DNA from: Dicyema japonicum
Lineage: Eukaryota; Dicyemida; Rhombozoa; Dicyemidae
Assembly: GCA_011109175.1 (NCBI GenBank)
Contig: RDEW01000048.1
Coordinates: 85,445-149,444 of the forward strand
Length of the DNA: 64,000 nt
Reading direction: 5' to 3'
Made by a program: the position numbers and the translations under genes. Positions 10,146 to 20,637 of the stretch are shown here, one piece after another. The notes under the pieces are model-generated. The model worked only from the letters and a program-made list of their open reading frames with translations, was not told where the DNA came from and ran no database searches. How positions within the stretch are numbered: the first letter of the stretch is position 1; every line of letters starts with the position of its first letter.

Positions 10146-10579
10146 TAGAAGATAAGTGTTAAGGTTAAACCTCTTAGGGAATGTAGATTTCCTATCCAAT
10201 CTTGATTCAGAATCATCTATTTCATTAAAAATCATTAATCATTGCTCACTTCTCATCGAAATTCGATTCATGCAATCAAGAGTGATCCTATTTCAAATTT
10301 TCAGTTTTAATGGATATTTAACTCGTTACCTTACGAATGAGAAATCTATTATTTTTTAATAACCTTAGATATACCCGAAAGATATTTGTCCAGTCCCAAG
10401 TCGGAGTGGAATTTATTCTTTCTAAGCACCTCGTCTGTCTATATCTGACAATTGTGGGAACTCCTCTGTTGGAGTATAGAAGATAAGGATCTTTTTTGAT
10501 TGTCGCCAGGAATTAGGCGTCTCTTGATTAGGTTGATCTAATGACACCTATCCACTATTTAACAAAATCCAACCCACAT

Positions 10580-10770
10580 GCCTTGATGACTTATTTATTT
10601 ATTTACAATCGCCAAGACCACGTGTTAACACCAACTAATTAAATGATTCCGACTTCTAGTAACTCCCACACTCTTTTTGGTTGATCCTCCAACGATCCCA
10701 ATATAGTATCTTATCGAATTTCTGTAGAAGAACCCGATCAGGGCTTCTTTCTTCAAAACTGATATGGATT
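10580..10770 (-). mobile_element. LINE 3-prime fragment
   Basis: Reverse complement carries the APE-LINE end: coding remnants ending in VWELLEVGII, then AATTAGTTGGTGTTAACACG and GGTCTTGGCGATTG followed by A/T-rich tail, as at 8900-9005. Confidence 0.5.
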
Positions 10771-10778
10771 CCTTTTCA

Positions 10779-11107
10779 TGGTAATAATAATAACAGCCTT
10801 TTACACGGAGCCGTAGTATTAGATCCGTATAGGCAGGACACACACTTTATTTAAATAAAGAACAGTTAATTTTAACTAATCGTAGAACCAAGATATGATC
10901 TTTACTTCTATTTTCTTATTCATGTGTATGGGTCCTTTTTTGACTATCCAGTTCCGCAGTGAGAGTCCACTGATGACGGAGTCACTCGTCAAGCCTTTTT
11001 AGCATCGTAGATGCGTGGAACCTTCCACCAGGTGAACAGCAGCGAGATTAGAACCCGTAACCTATGTCACTTTGCCCGACACCTAACCACTATGCCATCC
11101 GGCTATA
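10779..11107 (-). repeat. tRNA-derived SINE, near full-length
   Basis: Reverse complement starts CCGGATGGCATAGTGGTTAG (box A) and carries GGTTCTAATCTCGCTGCTG (box B region). The GAAGGTTCCACGCATCTACG body and the GGAACTGGATAGTC block follow. It ends in the AATAATAATAA simple repeat beside a GCTGTT block. About 330 bp, close in layout to 38102-38440. Confidence 0.75.
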
Positions 11108-11187
11108 GTAACTGCAAAAAAATAATTAAATAAATTATTAAATTAAATTTAAAAAGTTGAATTGATTAATTAAAAATAAATCAATCC

Positions 11188-11550
11188 ATGGTTCGTGAGT
11201 TTGTGAATTAGTCTAATTTCGAATTATAAGGTAATGGATCTGCTTAATTGTAGGTTGTAATATTTTCCAAGTCATCATGTCCTTTCTGTGTTAGAGCAAA
11301 GGAAGTAATGAAAATGTACGTTGAAGAAGATGTGATTTCATCAGACCAATATTATGTCTGTGAAATTGGAGATAGACAGGATTGTGCAGCTATTCAAGAT
11401 TATCTACAAAGTCTCACAGGGGCTAGAACCGTTTTTTATATCAATTATTAATAGGTACCACGTGTATTCGCAAATGGTAAATCATTGGGAGGATGGAGCG
11501 ATTTGAATAACCTCCACACCCAAAATAAACTATTTACGATGTTTTCCTAA
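11188..11550 (+). CDS. Glutaredoxin (dithiol, CPFC)
   Basis: Three exons: about 11188-11230, 11254-11430 and 11455-11550, with GT-AG introns of 23 nt (11231-11253) and 24 nt (11431-11454). The joined product has VVIFSKSSCPFCVRAK with a CPFC dithiol active site, SLTGARTVPRVFANG with the cis-proline TVP, and GGWSDL, the glutathione-binding GG motif. This is the standard order for a ~100-residue glutaredoxin, a GSH-dependent disulfide reductase. Exon 1 reads MVREFV and SLISNYK in two different frames, so one base is out of register near 11208; this could be decay or an assembly error. The start is therefore provisional. Exons 2 and 3 are clean. Confidence 0.8.
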
Positions 11551-11635
11551 TTTACTAATGTTAACTAGATTCTGTTCGTTGGCTTTATTGTTGTAAAATT
11601 AAATTTTTAATTTTATTTAAAAAATAGATTTATAG

Positions 11636-11815
11636 TGCAAAGCCATAACTTTTCGATGGCTCAGAGTAATAAGCTCCCGACCAAAATCATGAGGTCCTCG
11701 GTTCGAATATCGTTCCACGCATCTAAGATGCTTTGGAGTCATCAGTGTTTTAACACTGCGGAACTGGATTGTCTCCTGGAACTCACACACAAACAAAAAG
11801 AATAGAACTAAAAGT
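11636..11815 (+). repeat. tRNA-derived SINE, truncated
   Basis: tRNA-like head GATGGCTCAGAGTAA (box A) and CTCGGTTCGAATATCG (box B), then TTCCACGCATCTAAGATGCT and GCGGAACTGGATTGTCTCC. The 3-prime half is missing. Confidence 0.6.
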
Positions 11816-11959
11816 CAAGAACCCTTTTCAATGTCTTGGATATTGATTGATTATCATTACTAGGCCAACCAATTGCAATAAATTACAATTAAATCTAATT
11901 TAAAAGTCGGATCCGATTGCACGCTACTCGTTGTGGTCGTTGTGGTGTTAAGAGAAAAG

Positions 11960-14570
11960 AAAGGAAAACCAGAAAAAGAACATGCAGAAAAATGCAAAAG
12001 AAGATGAGATCTGCAAAAAATGCAACATAGTGAATAAAAGAAAGCGGATGATCCATTGCACGGCTTGTTCGTGTGGCTTCCATAGGTCCAGTGCCGGAAT
12101 GACTAAAAGAGCCCTGGCTGTCATTTCCGATTGGCACTGTCGGTCATGTATCCTACCAGATAATACGATATACTCGGCCCTACACTATCCTTTTGAACAT
12201 GCACCACTAGACCAGTGGTTCTCAAACTTTTTAAACAAAAAGACGTCGCGGTCCTTTTATTTTTTAATTGCTTGTGGTCCTTCATTAAATTAGTGAATGA
12301 ACATTTTAATAAAAACAAAAATTAGTGCAAATTTAAAGAATGATAATTAATGAGATGGATTCACTTGTTTGGCCATCACCAGTTTTTCTAAGTCGGGTTT
12401 TGTTTTGGACAATGCAACCCTCATGTCATTTGACACATCCAATCTATTGCGGAATTTTGATTTGATGGTAAGTAGTGCTGAAAAAGCTGTCTCACACTCA
12501 TATGTAGTTGCAAATGGAATAAGAAGTGCCATCTTTGCCAATTCTGAATAGGAATCAGCCATTTGAATCCAAAAAATCGCTTTGGGAAACTTCGTTGAAA
12601 ACATGATTTGCATCATTAAACAAATCGATAAATTGTTCCTGAATGGTTTTCAGAAGGGATATCCTTAACTGAAATTGCAAATGGGTTGCTGAGAAAACGA
12701 TAGTATTTATCAGGAAAATATCTAAAAATTTATAAATATCGAAAAAATACCTAGAAATTTCTCTACTAATAAATAATATATGTTGTTTCATCACATCAAT
12801 GCTGTAGTTATCTATGCAAAGTTCATTTTCATCAATAAATATAATTAGATGTGGAAATGGCGCAAAGTTGCATTAAGACTCCTGATTAGGATTCCCTAAG
12901 CTGCCCGTATATCTGTCGCGGACTGCCTATGTGATTGTATTGAAAGGCAGTCTCTTCGGACGACTCTGAGGATTGGGTACAATTATTTTGCTTAGCTCCA
13001 TTCACACTATGCATACCCCATAGGAGGGGAAAGAAGAAAATCACTTACGTCATTAATAAAGAAAATGTCCACAAATTTTTCTCAAGGAACCTATTGGCAG
13101 ACTTCGAAAAGCTCACCTACAAATCCCAAAACCATGAGAAGCCAACATCGACAATCTCGGACACTCGGAGATTAAGAAGTGCGATCCGTCGAAATTTTTC
13201 GGAAGATGGAATCCGTGCTGCCGTGAGGATCATCGTATAATTGAGCCATCTGAACAGTCCTTCGCATCACTTGTTGAACAAAACCTAAGTCTCCCTAACG
13301 ACCACCGGATTCCTCCTTGCCCAGAACAATTACCAAATCTACTTGTCTCTGAAGAGACGTAAAAGATGGGATTCTCTCTTTCGTCCCGAGCAGCAGTGGA
13401 GGACTAGATGGACTCCGTCCGGGTCACCTTAAAGACCCCATTGTTCATAACACGGGCAAATCTGGGGTCCGGCTCGTGTTGGCTATCACCAAACTAATGA
13501 ACAGGATGCTATCAAGGACACTACCAAAAACAATTCGACACGTAATGTTCAACGCCAATTTAATCGCATTCGACAAGAGGAGAGGGGGAATACACCCTAT
13601 TGCTGTCGGCTTGGTTTTTCGTCGGTTGGCCTCAAGCTTCTATTCTGCCTACGTTATAACAGCTACAACCGACCCAAATAGGGTCGACAAACCAGGGGAT
13701 TGTGAAGCAGCAGTTCATGCTGTCCGAACATTCACCGAAAAGAACGAGAACATTCCTCACGTAATCATCAAAATTGACATTGAAAATGCCTTCAACTCGA
13801 TACGACGTGATACAAATCTGAGGATTGCTTCCTGAGCAGAAAGACCGTTACAGGACCAATCTGCGAGAATAAATATGAGAGGCTTCTGAATCAATCTAAC
13901 CAACACAGACGTGCCTGTCTAGTCACTGGAAGATGCGAATGTAGTGCTTGGATCAATGCACTCCCCGTTGGTAGTGTCGGGACCCACCTTGACGACGATA
14001 CTGTCCGCATCGGCATCTCCACCAGACTTAGACAGGAGATTTGTCGGAATCACAAATGTCAGTATGGCGCCACCATCGATTGTAATGGACACCATGCCCT
14101 CTCGTGTTGAAGATTCCCAAGGCACAAGGCGATCAACGGAATTTTCAAGCGAGCCCTGAAGTCTGCGAAATACCCCGCATACTTGAAACCTGTTGGCCTG
14201 GACAGAAAAGACGGAAAACGTCCCGACGGGATCACAATTTTCCTATTCGAAGAGGGGAAACCTTTGGTCTTGGACGCTACTTGTGTCGACTTACTTTGTT
14301 TGTCCAACATTGTCGGGAGCGCGGTCGACACACTGTATGCCGCGGAAAAAACGATGAGGGCAAAGGAGAAGAAATACGAAGCGCTATCCCTTTGTAGTCG
14401 AGACAACTGAAGAGAACTGGAGGAATAAGTGGAATAGCTACACTAAAAAGCCACGACGCACGTGAGACCTGGTGGTTCGCAAGTTGATCTCTGTTGAAAT
14501 CGTGAGAGGCAAAGAAACGTCGATAATGTCTGCTGGGTCCAGTTTGGATGATTGGCTGTGTTAATTTAAT
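11960..14570 (+). mobile_element. RLE-type LINE, old copy, interrupted by a hAT insertion
   Basis: N-terminal PHD-like finger at 11982-12160 (CKKC, CTAC, FHRS, WHCRSC). An interrupting hAT piece begins at 12213. RT remnants resume at about 13010-13400, then 13476-13835 with KIDIENAFNSIRR. The YLDD region is deleted. A zinc-knuckle remnant follows at 13920-14110, and an RLE segment at 14183-14410 (GKRPDGITIF...LVLDATCVD). The family tail lies at about 14465-14565 with IVRGKE. Same domain order as 2250-4945 but more decayed. Confidence 0.8.
12213..12860 (-). mobile_element. hAT transposon fragment (C-terminal dimerisation region)
   Basis: One end is CAGTGGTTCTCAAACTTTTT at 12213, a typical Buster/Charlie-type hAT terminus, inside the PHD-finger LINE. 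The 8 bp before it, CACTAGAC, fit the nnnTAnnn target pattern. On the minus strand 12347-12616 encodes the hAT C-terminal dimerisation motif (LIPFATTYECETAFSAL, SKFRNRLDV, then LEKLV), as in SCAND3/ZBED5-like transposases. The other terminus is not visible. Confidence 0.75.
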
Positions 14571-14719
14571 TTGTTTTTTGCTTTATTTAATAAAAGTTCG
14601 AGTTATATTTTTTCAATTTAAATTTGCAAATTTTTGCAATTTTTGCAATTTTTTGCAATTATTTTCAAATAAAAATTAATTAAAAAGGTGCTAATTGTTT
14701 GTTGTATGGGTGCTATTTA

Positions 14720-15230
14720 ACAGAATCTTCCAAAAATTATAAAAATTTTCTCTGAATTTAAAGGAGATGAAATTTAATATAAAGTGTTTCGATTTTAATT
14801 ATTTTAGGCCAGTTTTCAAGTTTAACCGAAATCAGTTCAAACTATTTGGTTTTAATTAAAATGATTTCAAATACCTAACTACTCGTTTATTCAATTGAAA
14901 AATTTTATGACGATCTGAACAGCATAGAATTTTCATCAGATCGGTGCAATATAAAAATTTTACGTGCGGACGAGGTGGCTCATTGAGCGCATTTCCTTGC
15001 AAATCGTCAGGAGAAATGCGTTCTCAATTATGAGAACACTGAATGTGGAGTATGCAACGACGTGAACACGCATATAAAGGCAATAGGGGTTGGCCCCAAG
15101 AAAAAAAGATTGAGTTAGACGGGCGTTATTAAAGAATTACTTTTACTTATTGTTTGATAAATAAATATATATAAAATCATGTATCAAAAAGGCTTCAGAA
15201 ATCTGGGATACTAAGTATTCTTGAATTATT
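14720..15230 (-). repeat. Inverted copy of the 1330-1660 repeat, split by a short element
   Basis: 14720-14977 and 15170-15230 are the two halves of the segment found intact at 1330-1660. The sequence between them is an inserted element (see next entry). Confidence 0.55.
14978..15168 (+). repeat. Second SINE-like family (tRNA-like head)
   Basis: About 190 bp beginning GTGCGGACGAGGTGGCTCAT and ending in an A/T-rich tail with TTGATAAATAAATATATAT. GGTGGCTCATTGAGCGC is reminiscent of a tRNA-Leu/Ser box A. A reverse copy of the head is at 15600-15690. Its borders are defined by the uninterrupted 1330-1660 copy. Confidence 0.5.
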
Positions 15231-15599
15231 AAATAAAAATCTTTCGCCAGAAATTTACTCATACCTTCGCAATTGTTGCTGAAGGTCAGTTTCAGTTGAA
15301 AGGGCGATATCTCTTTTGACGAAAATTCTTACCAAAAATCGAAATTTTAAACCTGAAAATGTTTAGGAATATTTAATTTCGTATAACAATAAATAACTTC
15401 ATTTATTTTTCCATAATGCAATTGTTTACAATTAAAAAAATTTTTTTGAAATTTTTATTTTAAAAAATTGCAATTTTCTGGTTCCCTAATCATTACTGTT
15501 CTTACTTCTTAAAATAAAGTGCGAGTTCTGCTTAAAGTAATAAATAATAATAAAAAGATTATCTAATCATTGTTATTTAACGTAAAAATTAACTGTTAA

Positions 15600-15690
15600 C
15601 AACTACTGGTGATCTCGTAATTGAGAACCCATTTCCCCTGCCGATGTGCAAAGAAATGCGCTCAATGGGCCAGCTTTTTTCTCTCCTAGC
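15600..15690 (-). repeat. Second SINE-like family, inverted copy
   Basis: Reverse complement reads TGGCCCATTGAGCGCATTTC and GGTTCTCAATTACGAGATCA, matching 14990-15055 with about 85% identity by eye. Confidence 0.5.
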
Positions 15691-15769
15691 ATTTTTTCCT
15701 CGCGATGAGCGATCCAATTCTGTTTAGCTGGACCAGTGACCTGTCTCCTATGATTACTGAATTAAAATT

Positions 15770-16450
15770 ACATGCTTCAAATAAACGTGAAAATTATCAA
15801 TTATTTCTATTATTAATAGAAGCAATGACTAATTCTCTTATTTTTTTAATTTCCAAATTAAAAGTCTGATATTGGTGCACCCGAAGATGTTTATTATAAA
15901 ACTACAGGTTTCCGTTGTCTTGAGTTCATCAAGAAGAAGGACAAAATTTACCTTGAGGAGATGAGGACATTAAATTGAAGAGCACCATTGAGATAATTTC
16001 CTAATATTTTTTCCTAATGAAGCAAAGCACTATGGCTTAGGTTTGCCATAAGGAATAATTTGGAATCCACTATATTCCGATTCTGGAGTATTAACAACAG
16101 GATTGGTGTTCTACAAATAAAAAGTGATTTTTGCCCCTCTAAGAATCAGCTAGTAATTATAAACATGTGTAAGTTTATGTTTCCGAGTTTTTAAGTAAAA
16201 AGTGTAAAAGGGATCGTGGGGTTTTCACGGCAAGAAGAACAAATTTTTATAATTGAAAGTCAGCATAATTCCGACTTATCAATGTCTATGGCCTTCACAA
16301 CGACTGAACAGACGCTGCCTGCATTCCGTGGGAGGTTGAGTACATCCACATCGATTTCCTCAGCAGAAATTAGTGGAGACGCTTTTAGAAGGCGGTTGAA
16401 TGATTGGTGGTTAACTCGAAAAAAATCCATAGTTACTATAAATTAAAATT
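15770..16450 (+). mobile_element. LINE 5-prime remnant (endonuclease fragment), copy 1
   Basis: At 16018-16130 a broken frame reads EAKHYGL then, after a frame slip, a segment aligning with the APE-endonuclease motif HYGLGFAI...W.VNDRI. A 76-codon frame at 16216-16446 follows. The whole block is repeated at 17900-18990, sharing landmarks such as ATCAATGTCTATGGCCTT and TTAACTCGAAAA. Confidence 0.5.
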
Positions 16451-16816
16451 ACTTAATTAGTTTGATTTGAAACTTTCTGTTTGTGACTTTGGGATTTTTT
16501 AAATAAAAAATAAATTAATCTTTTTATAATAGAGAGGTGAAACTCCATGTTGAGTAATTGATTACAAAATCTAAAGTTTGGTTACATTTGTTCTAATAAC
16601 TAAACTAGTAGTCATTGAAAATAGATTTTCTCCAATTAATTAAAAAACAAATAATCAATATTTTACTATGTGCGATTTTTTACTATTCGGCGATCAATCA
16701 TTTTATTAATTTGTAAAAAACAAAATGTATATCTGATGTTATATTTTTTTGAGATTGTTCATAAATATTTCGTAATTCTTCATACATTCTTTTTAACTCT
16801 TCGTCATATTTTAATC

Positions 16817-17319
16817 CTACGCTATTATATAATTTTTACCCCCGGCATAAAGATGTGTCAATAATTCCGCATATTTATAGTGTGCGGAATAGCTTTGAAA
16901 AACTCTAGCAGGATGGTCTGGTTCTGATATCAAATGTATTAACGACTGGATGAACGTTACCATGGTTATTACACCATGTCTAAGAGTTAAAATCATATCA
17001 TACTGTTCACTCGCATATTCAATGCACGTGAATCCTGTAGATCTTATATTAGGGTGAAAAATCGGAGTTATAAAATTCAACTAAATTCTAATAAATAAAT
17101 TTACTCTGGGTAAAACTAATGGATAACATCTTGGAATCTCCAAAGTTATTTTAAATATTCCGCCTTCATAAGGAGAATTGATGGGACCATCAATTTCAAA
17201 ATCAAATTTTCGTGACTCAAAATTCGCAGATTCGAGTCTTATGCCATCAACCTACGTATAAGAATAATTAATACTTGTTTCATTTTCAATTGCTTGACTT
17301 CATTCACGAGTGTTCTCAT
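16817..17319 (-). CDS. E2 ubiquitin-conjugating enzyme, paralogue A
   Basis: Exons 17275-17319, 17105-17251 and 16817-17080; introns of 23 nt (17252-17274) and 24 nt (17081-17104). The 151-residue product has the UBC fold landmarks: IDGPINSPYEGGIFKI, YPLVLPR, TPIFHPNI (His73-Pro74-Asn75), and FTCIEY with the candidate catalytic Cys83. MTFIQSLIHLISEPDHP follows, at the usual helix after the active site. E2 enzymes carry ubiquitin or a related modifier as a thioester on this cysteine. The stretch after Cys83 lacks the usual W-x-P, so this is a divergent member that cannot be assigned to a named E2. Start: ATG 17319, with a short first exon. A paralogue lies at 25740-26253. Confidence 0.85.
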
Positions 17320-17398
17320 AGTTTTAGCTTCTACATTAAACCTAATTCATATTACGAATTATTCATTTCGACGCCATTGTATTTATATGCGGCTTTTT

Positions 17399-17430
17399 AT
17401 TATCACGTTTTTCAATGTAAACGTGATAAT
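17399..17430 (-). promoter_or_regulatory. Perfect inverted repeat upstream of E2 paralogue A
   Basis: ATTATCACGTTT and AAACGTGATAAT form perfect 12-bp arms around an 8-bp spacer, 80-111 bp before the start codon. A related palindrome with TCACGTTTT/AAAACGTGA arms (26354-26384) lies upstream of paralogue B. It could be a paired transcription-factor site or a transcript hairpin. Confidence 0.4.
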
Positions 17431-17899
17431 TAGGGCGATTTTTGTCATGTCAAAATTTACTATTTTAAGACAATAAAGTCACAATTTTTATTGATTTATA
17501 TTTTTAAATACACAAATATATGATATCACGTTAATGAAAAAGTATTGAAAGTTTTAAATAATAATTTATATGACTTGAGTTCTAAACCTTAAAAATTGTT
17601 TTCTAAAAATCAGAGATATTTTAAAGGCGTTGATCTTATTTTTTTATAAAAAATAGAAAAAGTTATTGAAATTGGTTCTACTACAAAATATTCTTAACAG
17701 AAGTGGGTCAAATTTCGAATTTATAAAGTCAAAAAACAAAATCCTTTATAAATCAATCGATTATTTATAATTAATAATGTTGATATTAAACTTATATATG
17801 TGAATTTTAAATAATGTATTAAGTGTCGGCGAATGAAAAAATATGAAATCTCTTTAAGGAATATATGAAATCTCAGTTTCAGACATTCCTTTATGTTTA

Positions 17900-18990
17900 T
17901 TTATTAGAATTACTTCTTTAAAATAAACGTGACATTTTTAAATTTTCAATTATTTCTATTTATTAAAAGCCTTCTAGAAGCAATGACTAATAATTCCTTT
18001 ATCTATAATTTCTAAATTCAAAACCTGATATTGTTGCATTCGACCTAAGGAAATGAGGAGATGAGGACATTAAGTATGCTAAAGATTATCCGTAATGCAC
18101 CAGAATTAATTTAGCAGCTTAACCTTTTGATCAGTTGGCCACACGGTAAACTGGCTTGTTTCGCTTTCAGAAGACTAAATTTACAAATGCATTTGAAGAG
18201 CACCTTTGAGATATCACCAAATCTTCCTTTCTACTGAAGCAAAGTACTATGGCTTGGAGTTTGTCATAAAGAATAATTTGGAATCCACTATATTAAGATT
18301 CTGGAGACTTAAAAACAGTTGACGTTTCTACGTTCTCATCGGTATATTGTGAACATGAACATTCTTGTGGATTTTAACCGGGGGTCAAAAAGATAGATAG
18401 ACCGGATTGAACATATAGAGAGCTTGAAATACGATAGAAAATATCACGAAGCTGTATGGCTATTATAGGGTCGTTTTTATAGATTTCAATAACTCTCTAT
18501 AAGGAGGGAGACGTATGGCGATAAAATGAGCTATCGGAATTAAACATATAATTTCAAGAAGTTAGGGTTATCCCATTTATTTCTGAAGGGCGAGATCTGA
18601 TGGAGACAATAACCTCAAATAAATTCAACTGGAATTTAAACGAATAAAGATTGGAAAAAAACCTGGTCCAGATTGACTTAAGAAAATTTTTTAAATTTGG
18701 AACGAAAGGTGCCTGAACAGAATAAGTTTGGTTTCCGAATTTTTTTTGTAAATAGTTTTGGAGAGATCCTGAGGTTTCCACGGCAGGAGGAACAAAGTTA
18801 CATCACTGAAAGTAAGCATACTTACGACTCATCAATGTCTATGGCCTTTCCACGACTGAACAGGCTCTGCCTGCATTCTGTTGGAGGTTGAGTACATCCA
18901 CATCGATTTCCTTAGCAGAAATTGGAGAAAATACTCCCGGAAGGCGGAGAAATTAGTGATGGTTAACTCGAAAAGAATCCATAGTTACTA
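17900..18990 (+). mobile_element. LINE 5-prime remnant (endonuclease fragment), copy 2
   Basis: At 18232-18345 the frame reads EAKYYGLEFVIKNN then LESTILRFWRLKN, the APE-endonuclease stretch HYGLGFAI...W.VNDRI. 18760-18990 repeats the block at 16216-16450. Between the copies lies E2 paralogue A with its upstream region, so part of this similarity reflects segmental duplication. Confidence 0.55.
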
Positions 18991-19339
18991 TAAATTAGGA
19001 TCACGTGAAATGCATCAACTTTCTAGTCATGGAGTCAGCTACTAAATTATCCGATTTCTAAGATGGAATTGAACTCTATGGTAAACCTAAGATATTGTCT
19101 GACATGAGTAACACAAATACGGAAGATGCATTAATGATATCCAACCCTCTTCCATAAATGTTACGTCATACTAGAACAACGTTGGCGATACCCAACTAAT
19201 TAACAGGGAAAATCATATTCTACAAAGACCAACTTTGAACGTTCCAGAAATGAAAATCGTTCTGCGTCTTACAGTTAAAGTTTAAGACTAAAACCAGTTT
19301 TATTAACAAATTTTCTAGCGTGGATGAGGTTCACTTTGG

Positions 19340-20637
19340 CGGTGGAAAGAACCGTTCTACGACCTTCTGAAAAGTGACTACAAATTTTCCCGTTTTCTCT
19401 TCGTTACTTCTAACTGGTGATATAGAACCTAATCCAGGCCCTGATTCTACTCTGATCATTCTAAAATTAAACGTCAATGGAATCCGCAATAAAATCTTGG
19501 ATCTATGTTCCATCTTAGCTCACTCGAAAGTGGGCATCGCCTCATTCAGGAATCAAAATTCTCTAGAACATCTTCAACCCCTTGTTTCCAAGTCATTGTG
19601 TGCATCGCAAGGACCGGGAAAGAAATCTCGGAAGATGATTATTGACAATCTTTAAGGAGGGAATTATATTTACGGACGTCACCCCATTTGTATCTTCACT
19701 ATGCAAAGGGGATTTTATTCTTGAACAGATTTCTATGAAGTATCCTTTTCTCCGACGAGATGTTTTATATCTCATGTCTATATCTCAATTCGGGGGTCAT
19801 GTACGACTTCCTATATTCCCAACCTATCGAGATTATGTGGACTAAAGGATTTGTTACTATGTGGAGACATAAACGGCAAACATCCACTCTGGCTCCAGTC
19901 ACAATCAGCCGACAATCGATGAGAGTACATTTTATCTCAACTTGTCAAATTAACTATTATCAAAACACGGATATCCATACTAGGACTCCAATCCGAAGAA
20001 TGGATAGTCCAACCTCTCCATACAGATCATTGTGTACTCCTTCTCTTGGTGAATATCTTTCGTTGGATGTTCGATATGGTTTTTCAAGCGACCATAACCC
20101 AATTGTGCTAAGACTAAGACATATCTACTTCTCAAGATGTTCTACAAAGTTACCCAACTATTCGAAGGAGGACTGGTTTTGTTTTAGTACGTATGTGGAA
20201 AACAGTTTATATGGTTTCGTTGTTTAAAATTTTTCGATCCTCAAGGCAGCCAAGATATTGACTTCAGTAAGTTTGAAAGCCAATAAGATGTTCATCCCTT
20301 CATGATCTTAAAAGAATTGTAATCCGAGGCTATCGATACACGTACAGGCACTTATCCAAATACGGAATGCCTTAAATAAAACTTGAATGCAATTTGAGGA
20401 CTCTGCACCTTCTTTACGTTTCCTCAATTCCTTATTCGTGTTAACAACACAACAAATGGAGCCGTCTCATTGGACAACTTCTATTCTATTTCCGTATTTA
20501 AAAAGTATTTTCAAGTTTTTCAATTTGATTTATCGAGTCTGCATACTCAATTTGCTTTAATCTTTTCGAATTCAGTGCTATCTCCATCTTCTTTCAGAGC
20601 TTTTTACAAACTTGACTTGGATTTTTTCCAAGAATTC
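19340..20637 (+). mobile_element. APE-type LINE fragment with a 2A-like motif before the endonuclease
   Basis: The frame 19374-19655 contains SLLLTGDIEPNPGP, a match to the DxExNPGP ribosome-skipping signature (GDIEPNPGP coded at 19416-19442). It then runs straight into the endonuclease start, IILKLNVNGIRNKI. Further on, 19760-20227 holds the endonuclease end, YGFSSDHNPIVLRL, with the catalytic SDH motif. 20470-20652 may be the linker to the lost RT. Frames are broken, and a MULE cuts the element at about 20638. 2A-like peptides ahead of LINE ORFs are known from trypanosome and sea-urchin elements. Confidence 0.75.
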
